A program made the translations under genes and the position numbers. Of a stretch of DNA of 20,490 nucleotides, positions 8,285 through 16,588 are shown piece after piece. Every line of letters begins with the position of its first letter. The stretch's first letter is position 1. The notes beneath the pieces are model-generated. The model saw only the letters and a program-made list of their open reading frames with translations. It did not search any database and was not told the DNA's origin. Source of the stretch: Euprymna scolopes (Eukaryota; Mollusca; Cephalopoda; Sepiida; Sepiolidae); assembly GCA_024364805.1 (NCBI GenBank), contig CM044488.1, forward strand, positions 41,906,484 to 41,926,973, in the 5' to 3' direction.

Positions 8285-8363
8285 AGTTAAAAAAATAGGA
8301 ATGAAACGCGGAATGAGAATAGTATATATAGTATATTAATTTATGTGATTAAATTCGGTAGAC

Positions 8364-8419
<56 letters not shown>

Positions 8420-8428
8420 ATATATATA
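8364..8428. repeat. (AT)n microsatellite, twice phase-shifted
   Basis: Alternating AT interrupted by two TT phase shifts, so that it consists of three AT blocks. Confidence 0.95.
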
Positions 8429-8509
8429 GTGCAAAACTTTGTCGAAATTCAAAGACTTGCTTTTCTTTTTTATAACTTTGGTTTATTTTCTCCTGGATCT
8501 TTTTTATTA

Positions 8510-8591
8510 CAGCTGTTTCGTTAGTGGGAAGGCAATTTTACGATTTATGTGTCCATAAAAATATCCTGTCGCCACCAACTTCTTCAGATGA
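8510..8591 (-). other. CTGAAGAAG...CGAAACAGCTG motif
   Basis: On the minus strand ATCTGAAGAAGTTGGTGGCG is followed about 50 bases later by CTAACGAAACAGCTGTAAT and then an A-rich stretch. The pair CTGANGAAG...CGAAAC recurs at 12118-12154 in another form. I know such motifs from the 3' ends of invertebrate retroelements, but no protein piece is attached here. Confidence 0.35.
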
Positions 8592-9290
8592 TTTTTTCCA
8601 TTTGATGTTAACAACAAAAACTTTATTTTTTATAAACATGGTATTTAGGAAAAGAAATTCCAACGCCACGCTGCCACATGTCAGCCATATTTATTTTTTA
8701 TTTTTGTTTTAATTACCCGTTTTTTCCCTCTTTATTTTTTTCCAAATTCTTATAATTTTATTTCTACATTTATGTGTGTTTATTTCAATATTTATTTTTG
8801 TTTAGTTTTTATTCTAATATTCCTTTTTGTTTTGGTTTATTTAATTTGTTTGCTTCTTCTTAGGTTATTCTCGCGGTATATATTTTTATTTCTAGGGTTA
8901 ATTAACTTGCACATCTTTCTTTCCTTATATTATACGTTTAGTTTTCTTCCTTAATTTATTTAATTGTTTCTTTCTTTTCCTTTTATTCATTTTACTTATA
9001 TTCATTCAATTTATTTTGTTAATCTTGTCTGATGCGTGAAATTAAGTTTCGATTTTTGTGCAGACATCCATGGATTACGTCTTGTCATCTGTTTAATAAT
9101 TTTCCTTTTGATATAAGTATACGGTATGCTTCTAGTATACATAGGTTGCATCTTTTCGATTTGCTGGGTTTATATTTTTCCGCTTTATCAATTATCGACC
9201 ATCTTAATTCATATTCAATTTTATTTTTCTTTAATTCCTTAATCCATACTGCTGAAGTGGTTGAGTTTTCCTTAGTTTTGTTCTTGTTAT
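8592..9290. other. T-rich low-complexity DNA
   Basis: Dominated by runs such as TTTATTTTT and TTTTTGTTT on the plus strand. The 60-106 codon plus-strand frames are Phe/Leu/Ile-rich and the minus frames Asn/Lys-rich, as expected from composition. None shows a recognisable motif. Confidence 0.7.
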
Positions 9291-9294
9291 TTTC

Positions 9295-9322
9295 GTTAGG
9301 GTTGGGGTTAGGGTTAGGGTTA
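9295..9322 (+). repeat. Short interstitial telomere-like tract
   Basis: GTTAGGGTTGGGGTTAGGG continuing to GTTAGGGTTA. Four TTAGGG units can be read, with one TTGGGG variant. TTAGGG is the usual molluscan telomere unit. It lies inside T-rich DNA and is far too short to be a chromosome end. Confidence 0.85.
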
Positions 9323-9642
9323 TTGGTTCTGTTTCTATTTTCGTTATTGTAATTGTCACATTGTTATGATCCTTTCTACTGTTGTTTTCATTTTTATCTA
9401 CATTGTTGTTGTTTTCGTTATTTGTGGGGCTTGAAGTCGTTCGCATTAGGAATTAAGTAACTACCCGGTATACGATCGCTTGTACACGTCGCTAGAGCTA
9501 AAAACGACAATCAGGTAACATCCCACCGGCAAATGGATGGGTTATACAATAATAAACGCAGTTTACCAGCTTACGATACGTAGGTAGTCACATTTATTAT
9601 TAATGGTGACTTGGTATCTATTTGTCTATAGTTGAAGCTATC
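9323..9642. other. Unassigned DNA
   Basis: T-rich until about 9430, then more balanced. No gene, RNA box or shared repeat is recognised. Confidence 0.55.
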
Positions 9643-9681
9643 ATCAGCAGCAACAGCAGTAGTAGAAGCAGTAGCAGCAAT
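9643..9681 (+). repeat. CAG/TAG trinucleotide tract
   Basis: Imperfect triplets: CAGCAGCAACAGCAGTAGTAG, here with further GCAGTAGCAGCAA. It lies just beyond the 3' side of the LINE fragment and inside a 74-codon frame that I regard as chance. Confidence 0.85.
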
Positions 9682-9744
9682 GTTTTGTTATCAGTCACGG
9701 AAAAGGAATCTTTCCCTGGTTTCCTTCTACCTTATTGGTGCATG

Positions 9745-10031
9745 TTATTCAGAGTTTGCGCGTCTGCGTCGTCGAGTCCATAGCAATACATCACTCACTA
9801 CTTCATGCTTGCTCCTCACTGACAGTAAACGGCAAATCGTAGGCGTCTCTCCCTGATGGTATTAGATATGGCAGGTAGGTTGCCATAAAGTTGCTGCTTC
9901 GTGGGATGATTTTGCCAAGATATATTTAATACTGTTCGTAGCATACGGGTATATGTGCCGTCTATTTTTCTTTTCAAATCTTTTGGTAATGTCCAGGCTG
10001 TAGCACCGTATACAAGGACAGACTCTACCAC
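9745..10031 (-). pseudogene. RTE-like LINE fragment, C-terminal part of the reverse transcriptase ORF
   Basis: The minus-strand frame ending at 9816 contains ESVLVYGATAWTLPKDLKRK, then DGTYTRMLRTVLNISW, then HPTKQQLYGNLP and TIRERRLRFA. This matches the region after the reverse transcriptase core of RTE-type LINEs that are very abundant in octopus (consensus from memory: ...LLYGSETWTLTK.LEKKLDGTYTRMLRAVLNISW..HPTK..LYG.LP.IS.TIRERRLRFAGHC). After RLRFAVYCQ the frame stops, but another frame continues with RSKHEVVSDVLLWTRRRRR to about 9745, where the family has RSKEELVSDVLLWTPKHGRR, so one frameshift separates the two parts. Endonuclease and reverse transcriptase core are absent, and upstream of about 10031 the similarity ends. 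This is a short, non-functional fragment. Confidence 0.85.
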
Positions 10032-10075
10032 TGACTACTTTTACAGATAACTGAATTCCTCAGAATTTTTTTTTA

Positions 10076-10275
10076 GATAATCGCTAATTTCAAGTGAAAA
10101 ATAGGTTTACTCTACTGTTTTAAACTAATATATTATTTTAAATGCTTAGTATCTGTTAGTAATTATTATCTTAGTAATATAGTATCTGTTATGTTGTAAA
10201 TAAACGGTTCTCCTAGGCAATATCTTCACCATTGGAAGATAAATCTGCTGTTATAATACCAGACATTACTTCCTT
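10076..10275 (+). repeat. Direct repeat R3, copy 1 (ACTAGC family)
   Basis: Aligns with 10656-10838. Shared blocks are CGCTAATTT.AAGTGAA, AAACTAATATATTATTTT, AAATGCTTA, AGTATCTGTTATGTTGT and GGGAGATAAATCTG (TGGAAGATAAATCTG here). This copy has an extra roughly 30 bases carrying a second AGTATCTGTTA. The start of the family, ACTAGCAGGATGACCCGC, is present only in copy 2. Confidence 0.8.
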
Positions 10276-10530
10276 TTTGGGTGTTGTCATAATACCACCA
10301 CCCCCATGCATTACATTTTTATAAAGGAGCTAGTATCGTATAGTTTCTGTTGTAATGAGACCATCTTCCCAGGCATTACCTCCTTCTTTGAGCAGTAGTG
10401 TAGTCTATGTTCATCCGCTGTGATAAGTACCCCCTCCATATGTTACGTTATCCTCTATTTTTGACGGTGATAGTGAAGTATCTGTTCTGTGGTTTTGGTA
10501 CCACTCTTCTAACAATTACCAGATCCTTAT
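10180..10530 (+). repeat. Degenerate 60-75 bp array, part A
   Basis: Roughly six imperfect units, each with (GTA)TCTGTT(C/A)TGTTGT, ATGAGACCATCCTCCC-like and GCATTACCTCC-like blocks. The clearest is near 10345: TTCTGTTGTAATGAGACC, then ATCTTCCCAGGCATTACCTC. Spacing varies with small indels. It resembles 12450-12745. Confidence 0.7.
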
Positions 10531-10647
10531 TTCCTTGTTTGTTTATTTTATATCGAATATTAACGGATATCATGCGAAGTACATTCAAATTTGACTTTTT
10601 ACCGATCTGTTTAGTTTTAAAATTCTGAAACAAAGTTTTATTTAAAC

Positions 10648-10838
10648 ACTAGCAGGATGACCCGCTAATTTTAAGTGAACAATCCGTTTACTGTATTGTT
10701 TAAAACTAATATATTATTTTTAAATGCTTAATTCAGACGTGATATAGTATCTGTTATGTTGTCAATAAAGGATCCTCCCAAGTAATATCTCCACGACTGG
10801 GAGATAAATCTGTTGTCATAATAGAAGATATTACTTTT
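10648..10838 (+). repeat. Direct repeat R3, copy 2 (ACTAGC family)
   Basis: Begins ACTAGCAGGATGACCCGCTA and follows copy 1 through GGGAGATAAATCTG and into the first array unit (AGTATCTGTTATGTTGTC...TCCTCCCAAGTAATATCTCC). Similarity ends near TATTACTTTTTTG at about 10838. Confidence 0.8.
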
Positions 10839-11803
10839 TTGTACATATTTTTGTCAGTTAATATGAATATATAGGTTTCTTCAATTGCGTAAAATGATTA
10901 TTTTTTTCCTTCTAAATTTCACGATTTATTTTTCACTTCGTTTCACAGCCAATTAAATATCAGGAAATTCCAATTCGTAGCATTTTTCGTTTTTGACAAT
11001 TTATTTCATAATATATATATATATATAATTGTTGTTTTTTTTTTCGTAAAATTGCTATCTGATTTGGCCTTGACAATATTTAAAACATTTTTATATTATC
11101 GATTTCTATATAATTTTTTTTTTCGCGTGTTATTGCTTGAAATACCAATAAAAGGTCAATGTGCGCGTGTATACGCCGTTTTGAAATGGCAGCTCATCAA
11201 TTATACGATGCTTCGCGAATGAAGACTCTTTTATATATTCTTGACTGTTACGCTTTTACTTGAATTATACTCGATATTTTTTTTCTTTTTGGTGATGAAA
11301 CAACCCGAACTGATAAACTTTTCTATTTCACCTATAAGGGAAAAGTGGTATGCAATTGGAAAATTATTATTATTAATATTATTATTATTATTCAAATCTA
11401 TAACAAATTGAGATTTGGTTTCTATCTGAAACCGAAACTATACTATTCTACTAATATTCAATTCAGTTTATTATACTATTCCCGAATAAAAGGTTGGATG
11501 TATTGCCACTACTAAAATACAAAGTCGCATAGCCGCAGCCAAAGTCGCCTTCAAAAGATTGTCACTAATCATGACTAACAGAAACATTAAATAGAAACCA
11601 AATTCAGAATCCTCCGGACCTATGTATGTTCTTTCATGCGATTGTGATTGCTAGACATTCACCAACAACACTAGGAAGAGGATAGACGTGACTGAAACTT
11701 GGTTTCTGGCGGAAATTTTGAAGATATCTTGGACAGAAATGAAAACAAATCAAGAGTTATTAGAAATGACAAACACAAAAAGGTTTGGTCAACTAATCCT
11801 CTG
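10839..11803. other. Unassigned AT-rich DNA with small microsatellites
   Basis: Holds an AT run at about 11012-11028 and an ATT trinucleotide run at 11363-11392. No frame of note, no transposase or LINE peptide. Part of 11450-11803 may be the body of the SINE whose tRNA-like head follows on the minus strand, but no end could be fixed. Confidence 0.5.
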
Positions 11804-11900
11804 ACCGGCTTTGGGTGGGATTGAAACTGGTACCTTCAGACAACGCTCATCCTGGAATCGTAGATATTCCGCATCTCTATCCACTGCGCCACGGACCCAA
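11804..11900 (-). mobile_element. tRNA-derived SINE head (tRNA-Arg-like)
   Basis: On the minus strand GGGTCCGTGGCGCAGTGGAT opens a tRNA-like stretch. GTGGCGCAGTGGA fits the box A consensus (TRGCNNAGTGG), and about 55 bases on, GGTACCAGTTTCAATCCC fits a worn box B (GGTTCGAATCC). CCGTGGCGCA.TGGATA resembles tRNA-Arg. The anticodon arm does not fold as in a tRNA and box B is degraded, so it is not a working tRNA gene. tRNA-Arg-derived SINEs (OR1 and OR2) are known from octopus, which makes them the likely relatives. The 3' end of the element is not defined. Confidence 0.65.
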
Positions 11901-12117
11901 AAGCGCAATCATGCTTGGATTTTTTGGTCTTATAAATCCACATTTTTATATTTGTGTTCTTCCATTGTCCGGTCCGTAGCAATTGTTATATCATCGAATT
12001 AATTTTGGACTTCTTTCTGAGGTGAGTAAGTTGTACATACATTTTTTGTTTTGTGTGATTGTTTGTGGGCACCTGGGGATGGGAGATTTGAAATTCCTAT
12101 CCCGTTGCGGTAACCAC

Positions 12118-12154
12118 CTGACGAAGGCCAAAGCAATAATTGGCCGAAACGTCG
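12118..12154 (+). other. CTGACGAAGG...GCCGAAACGTCG hairpin motif
   Basis: CTGACGAAGGCCA and TGGCCGAAACGTCG enclose a 10-base loop. GGCCA and TGGCC pair perfectly. The arrangement CTGANGA-stem-GAAAC resembles the catalytic core of hammerhead ribozymes (stem II between CUGANGA and GAAA), but with one extra A before the stem and without an obvious closed stem I or III. Similar CTGANGAAGGC...GCCGAAACG sequences are also common at invertebrate retroelement 3' ends. A 78-codon frame across it is probably chance. Confidence 0.4.
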
Positions 12155-12449
12155 TGAAACAACAACTAGAAGAGGAAGATAATAGTCCACAAATAATTAA
12201 CAAAAATAGAACAGATTAGTTTGGCGGGAAAAAACATGGATAGAAAATGCAGAGGACGACAGCGAGAAATATACGTTGACAGTCTGAACACCAGAGCAAC
12301 ATAAAAATAATGAGCAACAATGAATTCATGAATGCTTCAAGGGAGAAAGATAGATGGAGAGTCATAGCCATCAATTCCTGTACTAAGCAGGACACCACTT
12401 GAATGAATACTATTCCAGATTAGTGTACTACCGATCAATACTCACTTAA
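12155..12449. other. Unassigned DNA
   Basis: Purine-rich at first (AGAAGAGGAAGATAATAG), then mixed. No gene is recognised. Confidence 0.5.
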
Positions 12450-12745
12450 AGCGGAGGGTACTGCAGTATCTGTTCTGTTCTCAGGAGGTCATCCCAAGCA
12501 TTACGACTTTTCGTAATATATGCTTCTTTTTATGAAACACCCTCCCAAGCATTATCTCCACTGTTTGTATAATATATATAGGCAGTGTAAATATATATTC
12601 TGTTGTTATGAAACCATTCTTCCACACATTTAGCTGCAGGTGGTGTAGTATCAGTTCTCATGTCATGAGACCATTTTTCTATGCGTTATCTCTATATTTA
12701 GTGGAAGGTAGTATAGTATATGTTCGTTGTCATGTGTCAAATGTT
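12450..12745 (+). repeat. Degenerate 60-75 bp array, part B
   Basis: About four further units of the array seen at 10180-10530. Examples are CAGTATCTGTTCTGTTCTCA with CATCCCAAGCATTACG, then CCCTCCCAAGCATTATCTCC, then ATTCTGTTGTTATGAAACC, then CATGTCATGAGACCATTTTT with GCGTTATCTC and GGTAGTATAGTATATGTTCG. Confidence 0.75.
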
Positions 12746-13190
12746 ATTAATTGTTGCCTAGTTTTAATGTAGATGGCTTCAAAAATGCTTAATATTTTTA
12801 CGCTGCTATATTCTTTTCGTACTATTGACTAAAATTCGTCTACATTCAAAAGAGGGCAATTGTGATTTTAGGTGTCGCTAAACTGATCTAGTGCCTGACA
12901 GATACATGGTAAGCCCACAAAAAAAGTTTTGTTGTATTGGAACCGATGCAGCAATTAATTTTGTTATAATTTTATTAGTTAAGAGATGTCGCATGTGAAT
13001 GTGATAACGTTATAAGGTGATATACGCTTACAAAATTCAAATAGATAGTTGTAACGTTGTCCGGGAACTAACACACGTTGTGTCCGGTTTTAGTCGCAAA
13101 GGACACCCAGACAAAGGATAGGAAATAACTCCAACTCGTTTGTTCTTTGCAACAACAACATTTGTTTCTTCATTCTCTTTTTACCGCTGT
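12746..13190. other. Unassigned DNA leading into the CpG-rich repeats
   Basis: No gene. The part 13048-13140 is more balanced and contains a palindromic ACACACGTTGTGT and two GTCCGG blocks. Confidence 0.5.
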
Positions 13191-13289
13191 GACGTCCTTC
13201 ACGTGATCTTCTTCTCGAGCATCCTTCACGCCTTGCACGTAATCGCGAACGTTATCGACGTTTTTCACGTGATCGCTCTCTTTCTCTAT
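13191..13289 (+). repeat. 33 bp CpG-rich tandem repeat, 3 units, with CACGTG sites
   Basis: Three consecutive units of exactly 33 bases (13191-13223, 13224-13256, 13257-13289) sharing the pattern (GACG)T(C/T)(C/T)TTCACGTGATC. Units 1 and 3 contain the E-box CACGTG at 13200-13205 and 13266-13271, and unit 2 has CACGTA. The 69-codon plus frame across it shows the same period as LHVI repeats every 11 residues, so the frame is a by-product. CpG is very dense compared with the rest of the window (roughly 19 CpG in 160 bases). Confidence 0.8.
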
Positions 13290-13296
13290 GTTACGG

Positions 13297-13304
13297 TGAC
13301 GTCA
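13297..13304. promoter_or_regulatory. Palindromic CRE-type site TGACGTCA
   Basis: A perfect eight-base cAMP-response element consensus directly after the 33 bp repeats with their two E-boxes. No gene follows within reach, so a regulatory role is only a possibility. Confidence 0.35.
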
Positions 13305-13483
13305 TTTCGCATGCATTTACACGCGCATCCGCGCTCTGTTGCATCATGACTAATTGCTAATCACGTATTAAACAATAAGGTTAATAAAATCATCAGATAT
13401 TGATTTTCATCTTCGTAAGGGAATATCCAAGCTGGGTATGTCTATACGTTTGGATATCCATACGTACAGAATACACTCATAAA

Positions 13484-13565
13484 CTAATTAACCGATCGTT
13501 ATAATCTTTTAAGCATACTTGCTATGAGTTAAGGGTCATAATGTGGGCCATATTTATTTTAATTT
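13484..13565 (+). repeat. Short interspersed repeat R2, copy 2
   Basis: Partner of 2934-3022 (ATTAACCGATCGTTATAATC, TTGCTATGAGTTAAGGGTCA, then a TATTTATTTTAATTT run). It abuts the ACTAGCGGG start at 13566. Confidence 0.55.
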
Positions 13566-14021
13566 ACTAGCGGGTAAAGGGTGCCTGGTTTTGCCTAGTC
13601 GTAAAATACACTTAAATATGATATTATAATTTGTCCAGATTTCGTATATATTATTATAGAGTCGTGATTTCAGAAGAAAATAAACAGTATTTGGGTGCCA
13701 TCGGCTGAAATCGAAACGAAAATAAAAATTGTAGCATTCAAAGCTGGTGACGTTACCACTGTACCAATGTGACACGCATATGAGCTATTTGAAAATAAAA
13801 TAAGATGAATGTACAAAATATATAACGATCTTTTTCAATTTCAACCCCTTTTTGACCCCTTGAAATCTATTTTAACCGGCTAAAGACCCATAAAAGAACG
13901 GTCCATAAAAATCCAATCATTTGAGGCCCCTTATCGCCGCTATGCGACTTTTAGTTTCGGAAGAGATAGAGTTTGAAAATATGGATACAGACAGGCAGAC
14001 CTATTGCCTTTTATGTATTAG
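13566..14021 (+). mobile_element. ACTAGC-family interspersed element
   Basis: Begins ACTAGCGGGTAAAGGGTGCC and ends ACAGACAGGCAGACCTATTG followed by CCTTTTATGTATTAG. The block TTTCGTATATATTATTATAG near 13640 matches the minus-strand element at 3583-3842 (TTTCGTATATATTATTGTGG). No coding frame of note. A 73-codon minus frame at 13554-13775 has no recognised motif. Confidence 0.5.
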
Positions 14022-14253
14022 ACTAGCAAGGCCATCTGGCGTTGATCGGGACCGTATAAGACAATGAGAAAAATTTTGAACATAGCTGTTATTCTTGGGA
14101 TAGAGGAATTTTTGTCTACGTATCATTTGCCATTTTGAGCAAAAAAATATTTTACCGATCCTAGGACGGATATTATATGTATGAAATAATTGTATCTTCC
14201 CTAGGACAGGAAATTTACAGCACTTATATGGAAAACAATTTCCTTGCCTATTA

Positions 14254-14290
14254 AAATAATTTACATAATTTAAAATAATTTACATAATTT
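14254..14290 (+). repeat. 18 bp tandem duplication
   Basis: AAAATAATTTACATAATT occurs twice in a row at the entrance to the larger array. Confidence 0.9.
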
Positions 14291-14683
14291 TCTGTTGTGC
14301 TAACTTTTCTGTATGTCACGTGTAAGAGTGTGTTTGTTTTTACATCAGAGTGCTATAGTAAAGAAGCACTTTATTTCTCATTTAAAAGTCATACTACTCG
14401 AATATATTACATGATTTTCGGTTTTAATAACTTTTATGCACGTCACAGGTAGGATTTTCTTTGTTTTTTCATATGAGTACTATACTGCACAAGTACCTTA
14501 TTTCTTGGGTAGGATAATGTACAAGTACGCCGTTTCTAAGCTATAGATGAAACTACTCGATAATTTTACATACTTTTCTGTTGTGCTAACTTTTCCGTGT
14601 GTTACAGGTGAGAGTTTGTTTTTACATCAGAGTGCTATAGTAAAGAAGCACCTTATTCTTATATAAATGCCATACAACTCGAA
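14280..14683 (+). repeat. 125-160 bp tandem repeat, 3 units
   Basis: Units begin near 14280, 14407 and 14566 with TTACATAATTTTCTG, TTACATGATTTTCGG and TTACATACTTTTCTG. Units 1 and 3 are close relatives (both contain GTTGTGCTAACTTTTC and TTTTTACATCAGAGTGCTAT). Unit 2 is more diverged and carries about 30 extra bases from an internal duplication around ACAAGTAC. Each unit ends with (T)AC.ACTCGA. Confidence 0.9.
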
Positions 14684-14702
14684 GCCTTTTATATATCAGA
14701 CT

Positions 14703-14928
14703 TTGCAGAATAGATAAAAACGGGTTGCAAGCACTTCTTGAAAATTCTCTATTCTCAGTTCAGGAAGGAAAGAGTCCATACATAATTTTCACCACGGCGA
14801 CAAATAATAGATAGGTGTTTATGAAGTAAATTACCCTCCTAACCATTATATGACGTAATGCAATACTTGCCGCAGTTGTGCCTCATCAATGTAAATACCT
14901 TCGATTAACCCGACAGTCAACAAAATCC
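14703..14928. other. Unassigned DNA upstream of the LINE end
   Basis: No gene frame. The part just before 14929 (near 14881-14928) aligns loosely with the lead-in of the other LINE end, so the LINE fragment may start somewhat earlier. Confidence 0.45.
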
Positions 14929-15060
14929 CACCCCTTCACCGTAGACATCTCCAGCTGTTGGATAGCTTTCTAATCCAATATTTTTCCCCTTGAACTGTTT
15001 GCCTTTGGAACCCCTGTTTCGCCGACATGCATGAAATTTAAATATAACGCGAATAAAAAT
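14929..15060 (+). pseudogene. LINE 3' end, decayed (same family as 18798)
   Basis: Starts HPFTVDI in the same frame position as HPFTVEI at 18798. DNA blocks shared with that copy include CACCCCTTCAC, TTCTAATC/TTCTAATA, CTTTGGAA and ATGAAATTTAAATATAAC versus CAGAAGTTTAAATGTAAC. Translation of this copy needs at least two frame changes (the CLWN motif lies in a different frame from HPFTV and from KFKYN) and has an in-frame stop, so it is older or more damaged than its partner. Confidence 0.6.
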
Positions 15061-15854
15061 CTGGCCACACAACTCCCCACTTAGGATGTTCCCATAAATC
15101 TTACCTCTAATGCACAGTAGCCCTTTACGTCTCAGTGTGATTTTTGTTCCGTTAAAACGCTGATTTTTCCAAATCCTAATTATCTGACCTTGTGTCTAAA
15201 ATTCTCGCTGTGAAAGGGAAATGAATAAAAACTTACCTAATTAAGTAGCCGTTTCTAACAGAGAATTGATATCAAACGGTTGATATGCCGTAATACGCAT
15301 AAGCCAAAACCAAACCACTTTTATTAGCTCTTCAAGAGCCGTCAAGGTTTTAATGCTGCCTTAGTCATAAAAATAGACCTTTCTCTTCGGTTTTCGTTGA
15401 AATGGTATCATTTATAAATAACAGACGTGCTGTATAAGTGCAGTTATTAATTATTAAAAAGGATTTTCACGCATTTACTCCTCTAAAATATATCTTAGTA
15501 CTGCTGTAAATGTTAGTTTTTGTTTGTAGCTATGCTTTTAGCGTGAATTTTTGTGTGGAGGAATTATTTTTATTGCGTTTAGATGATGTCAGTTTCAAAT
15601 GATGATGATGGCATTCTGTATTAAAAAAAAAAAGCAAAACCAATAGAAAGTAACAAAAATTCAATATTAGTGCATATTACTTGTATAGTTACATCCATAA
15701 CAAAGAAAGCTCCTTTCTCCATTTATACTTAGAGCCAAACAGAACTTCCATGAACAAAGTTTATTACATAGAATCTCTTATCTTTAGAACATAACACCAC
15801 ATGGCTGCTTCTCAGCCGACTACAAGTTTTCAAGTCCAATAGTAATGAATACTT
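15061..15854. other. Unassigned AT-rich DNA
   Basis: Holds no recognised gene. A perfect GCTCTT-C-AAGAGC palindrome lies at 15327-15339 and an A-run near 15621-15633. A 120-codon minus frame (15729-16091) begins in R1 copy 2 and ends here. It is composed mostly of R1 sequence and is not conserved in copy 1. Confidence 0.55.
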
Positions 15855-16588
15855 GTTGGTCCCCCGAAAAAAGGAGGGTGGACCCGTAAATTCGCCCTTG
15901 TACGTTCGTCTGTTTGTCTGTCCGCACTTTTTTAAATAACTACACCTTGGAATTTTTAGAAATTTTGCACAAACATTAAACATGATATGAGTAAAAAAAA
16001 AGTAACAAAACGGATTTTCCGGGAAAACTCTGATTGCTCCCCCAGGGGTGCCATTTAGGTTAAAATGCCTAAAATGTAAACTTTTGTGCAAATTAAAAAA
16101 ATTAATGCCTTGGATTTTTATAAAACTTTATGAAAAATTGTAACTAACTAGTTTTTATATAATTTTGTTTGTCTATACTTCGCGGTAACTCTTGGGTGTG
16201 CCATAGGGGCTCTTTTAGGGCTAATAAAAACACTCCTTTTTGGGGGATTATATTACTATATTTGCCTAAAATTTTCTGTGTATGTCTATTTAGCACTTTT
16301 GCATGGTGTTGAACTCAAATTTAAATATGTTAAGGCCTTGGGGACATAGGGGGTTAAATGGGGGGGAGTACATGGTGGACTTAGTTATTTCTTTTTTTGC
16401 ATGGTGCAGAACTAAAATTTGTATATGTTAAAGCCTAAAACTGCACCGTTTGTTCATTTTCACCAGGATTTGACGTCCCCCCTGGGGACTTTTAGGGCTA
16501 AATGGGGGGGGTAGCTAATGCTGAACTTAGTCATTTCTTTATGCCTCGTTCACTGTGCACTCACAGGGCACCATGCATGCTTCACTTG
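15855..16588 (+). mobile_element. Interspersed repeat R1, copy 2
   Basis: Full-length partner of 2081-2773, judged by eye at about 80 percent identity with scattered indels. It has the same left block (GGTCCCCC...GGAGGGTGGACC, which can fold back) and the same right end (GCATGCTTCACTT). ACTTGTT occurs at both outer edges (15851-15857 and 16584-16590) and might be a target duplication, but copy 1 does not show an equivalent pair, so this remains unproven. Confidence 0.8.
16299..16480 (+). repeat. Internal tandem duplication inside R1 copy 2
   Basis: TGCATGGTG starts at 16300 and again at 16399 (period 99), each followed by (T/A)GAACT.AAATTT and ATATGTTAA(G/A)GCCT. It is the counterpart of the 90-base period in copy 1. 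Confidence 0.7.

Larger units (their letters stand above)
14022..14702 (+). mobile_element. Second ACTAGC-family element, abutting the first
   Basis: Starts ACTAGCAAGGCCATCTGGCG immediately after the end of the previous element and finishes TTTTATATATCAGAC. The start and end style is the same, but the interior differs: most of it is the tandem array at 14280-14683. Confidence 0.4.

Noticed and set aside
9032-9352. A 106-codon plus-strand hydrophobic frame
   Set aside because: T-rich DNA yields Phe/Leu/Ile frames by composition, and its end (LGLGLGL) is the TTAGGG tract.
11804-11900. A functional tRNA-Arg gene on the minus strand
   Set aside because: Box A is good, but the anticodon arm and acceptor stem do not pair and box B is altered. 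A SINE head explains it better.
13140-13349. A 69-codon frame with LHVI repeats as a repeat protein
   Set aside because: The 11-residue period equals the 33 bp DNA repeat, and there is no support for a gene around it.
13048-13380. A solo LTR of an LTR retrotransposon
   Set aside because: The TGTAACG start and GTCCGG blocks were suggestive, but no matching end, target duplication or second copy is visible.
15729-16091. A 120-codon minus-strand frame inside R1 copy 2 as an element protein
   Set aside because: The corresponding region in R1 copy 1 is not open on that strand, so the frame is not conserved by the family.
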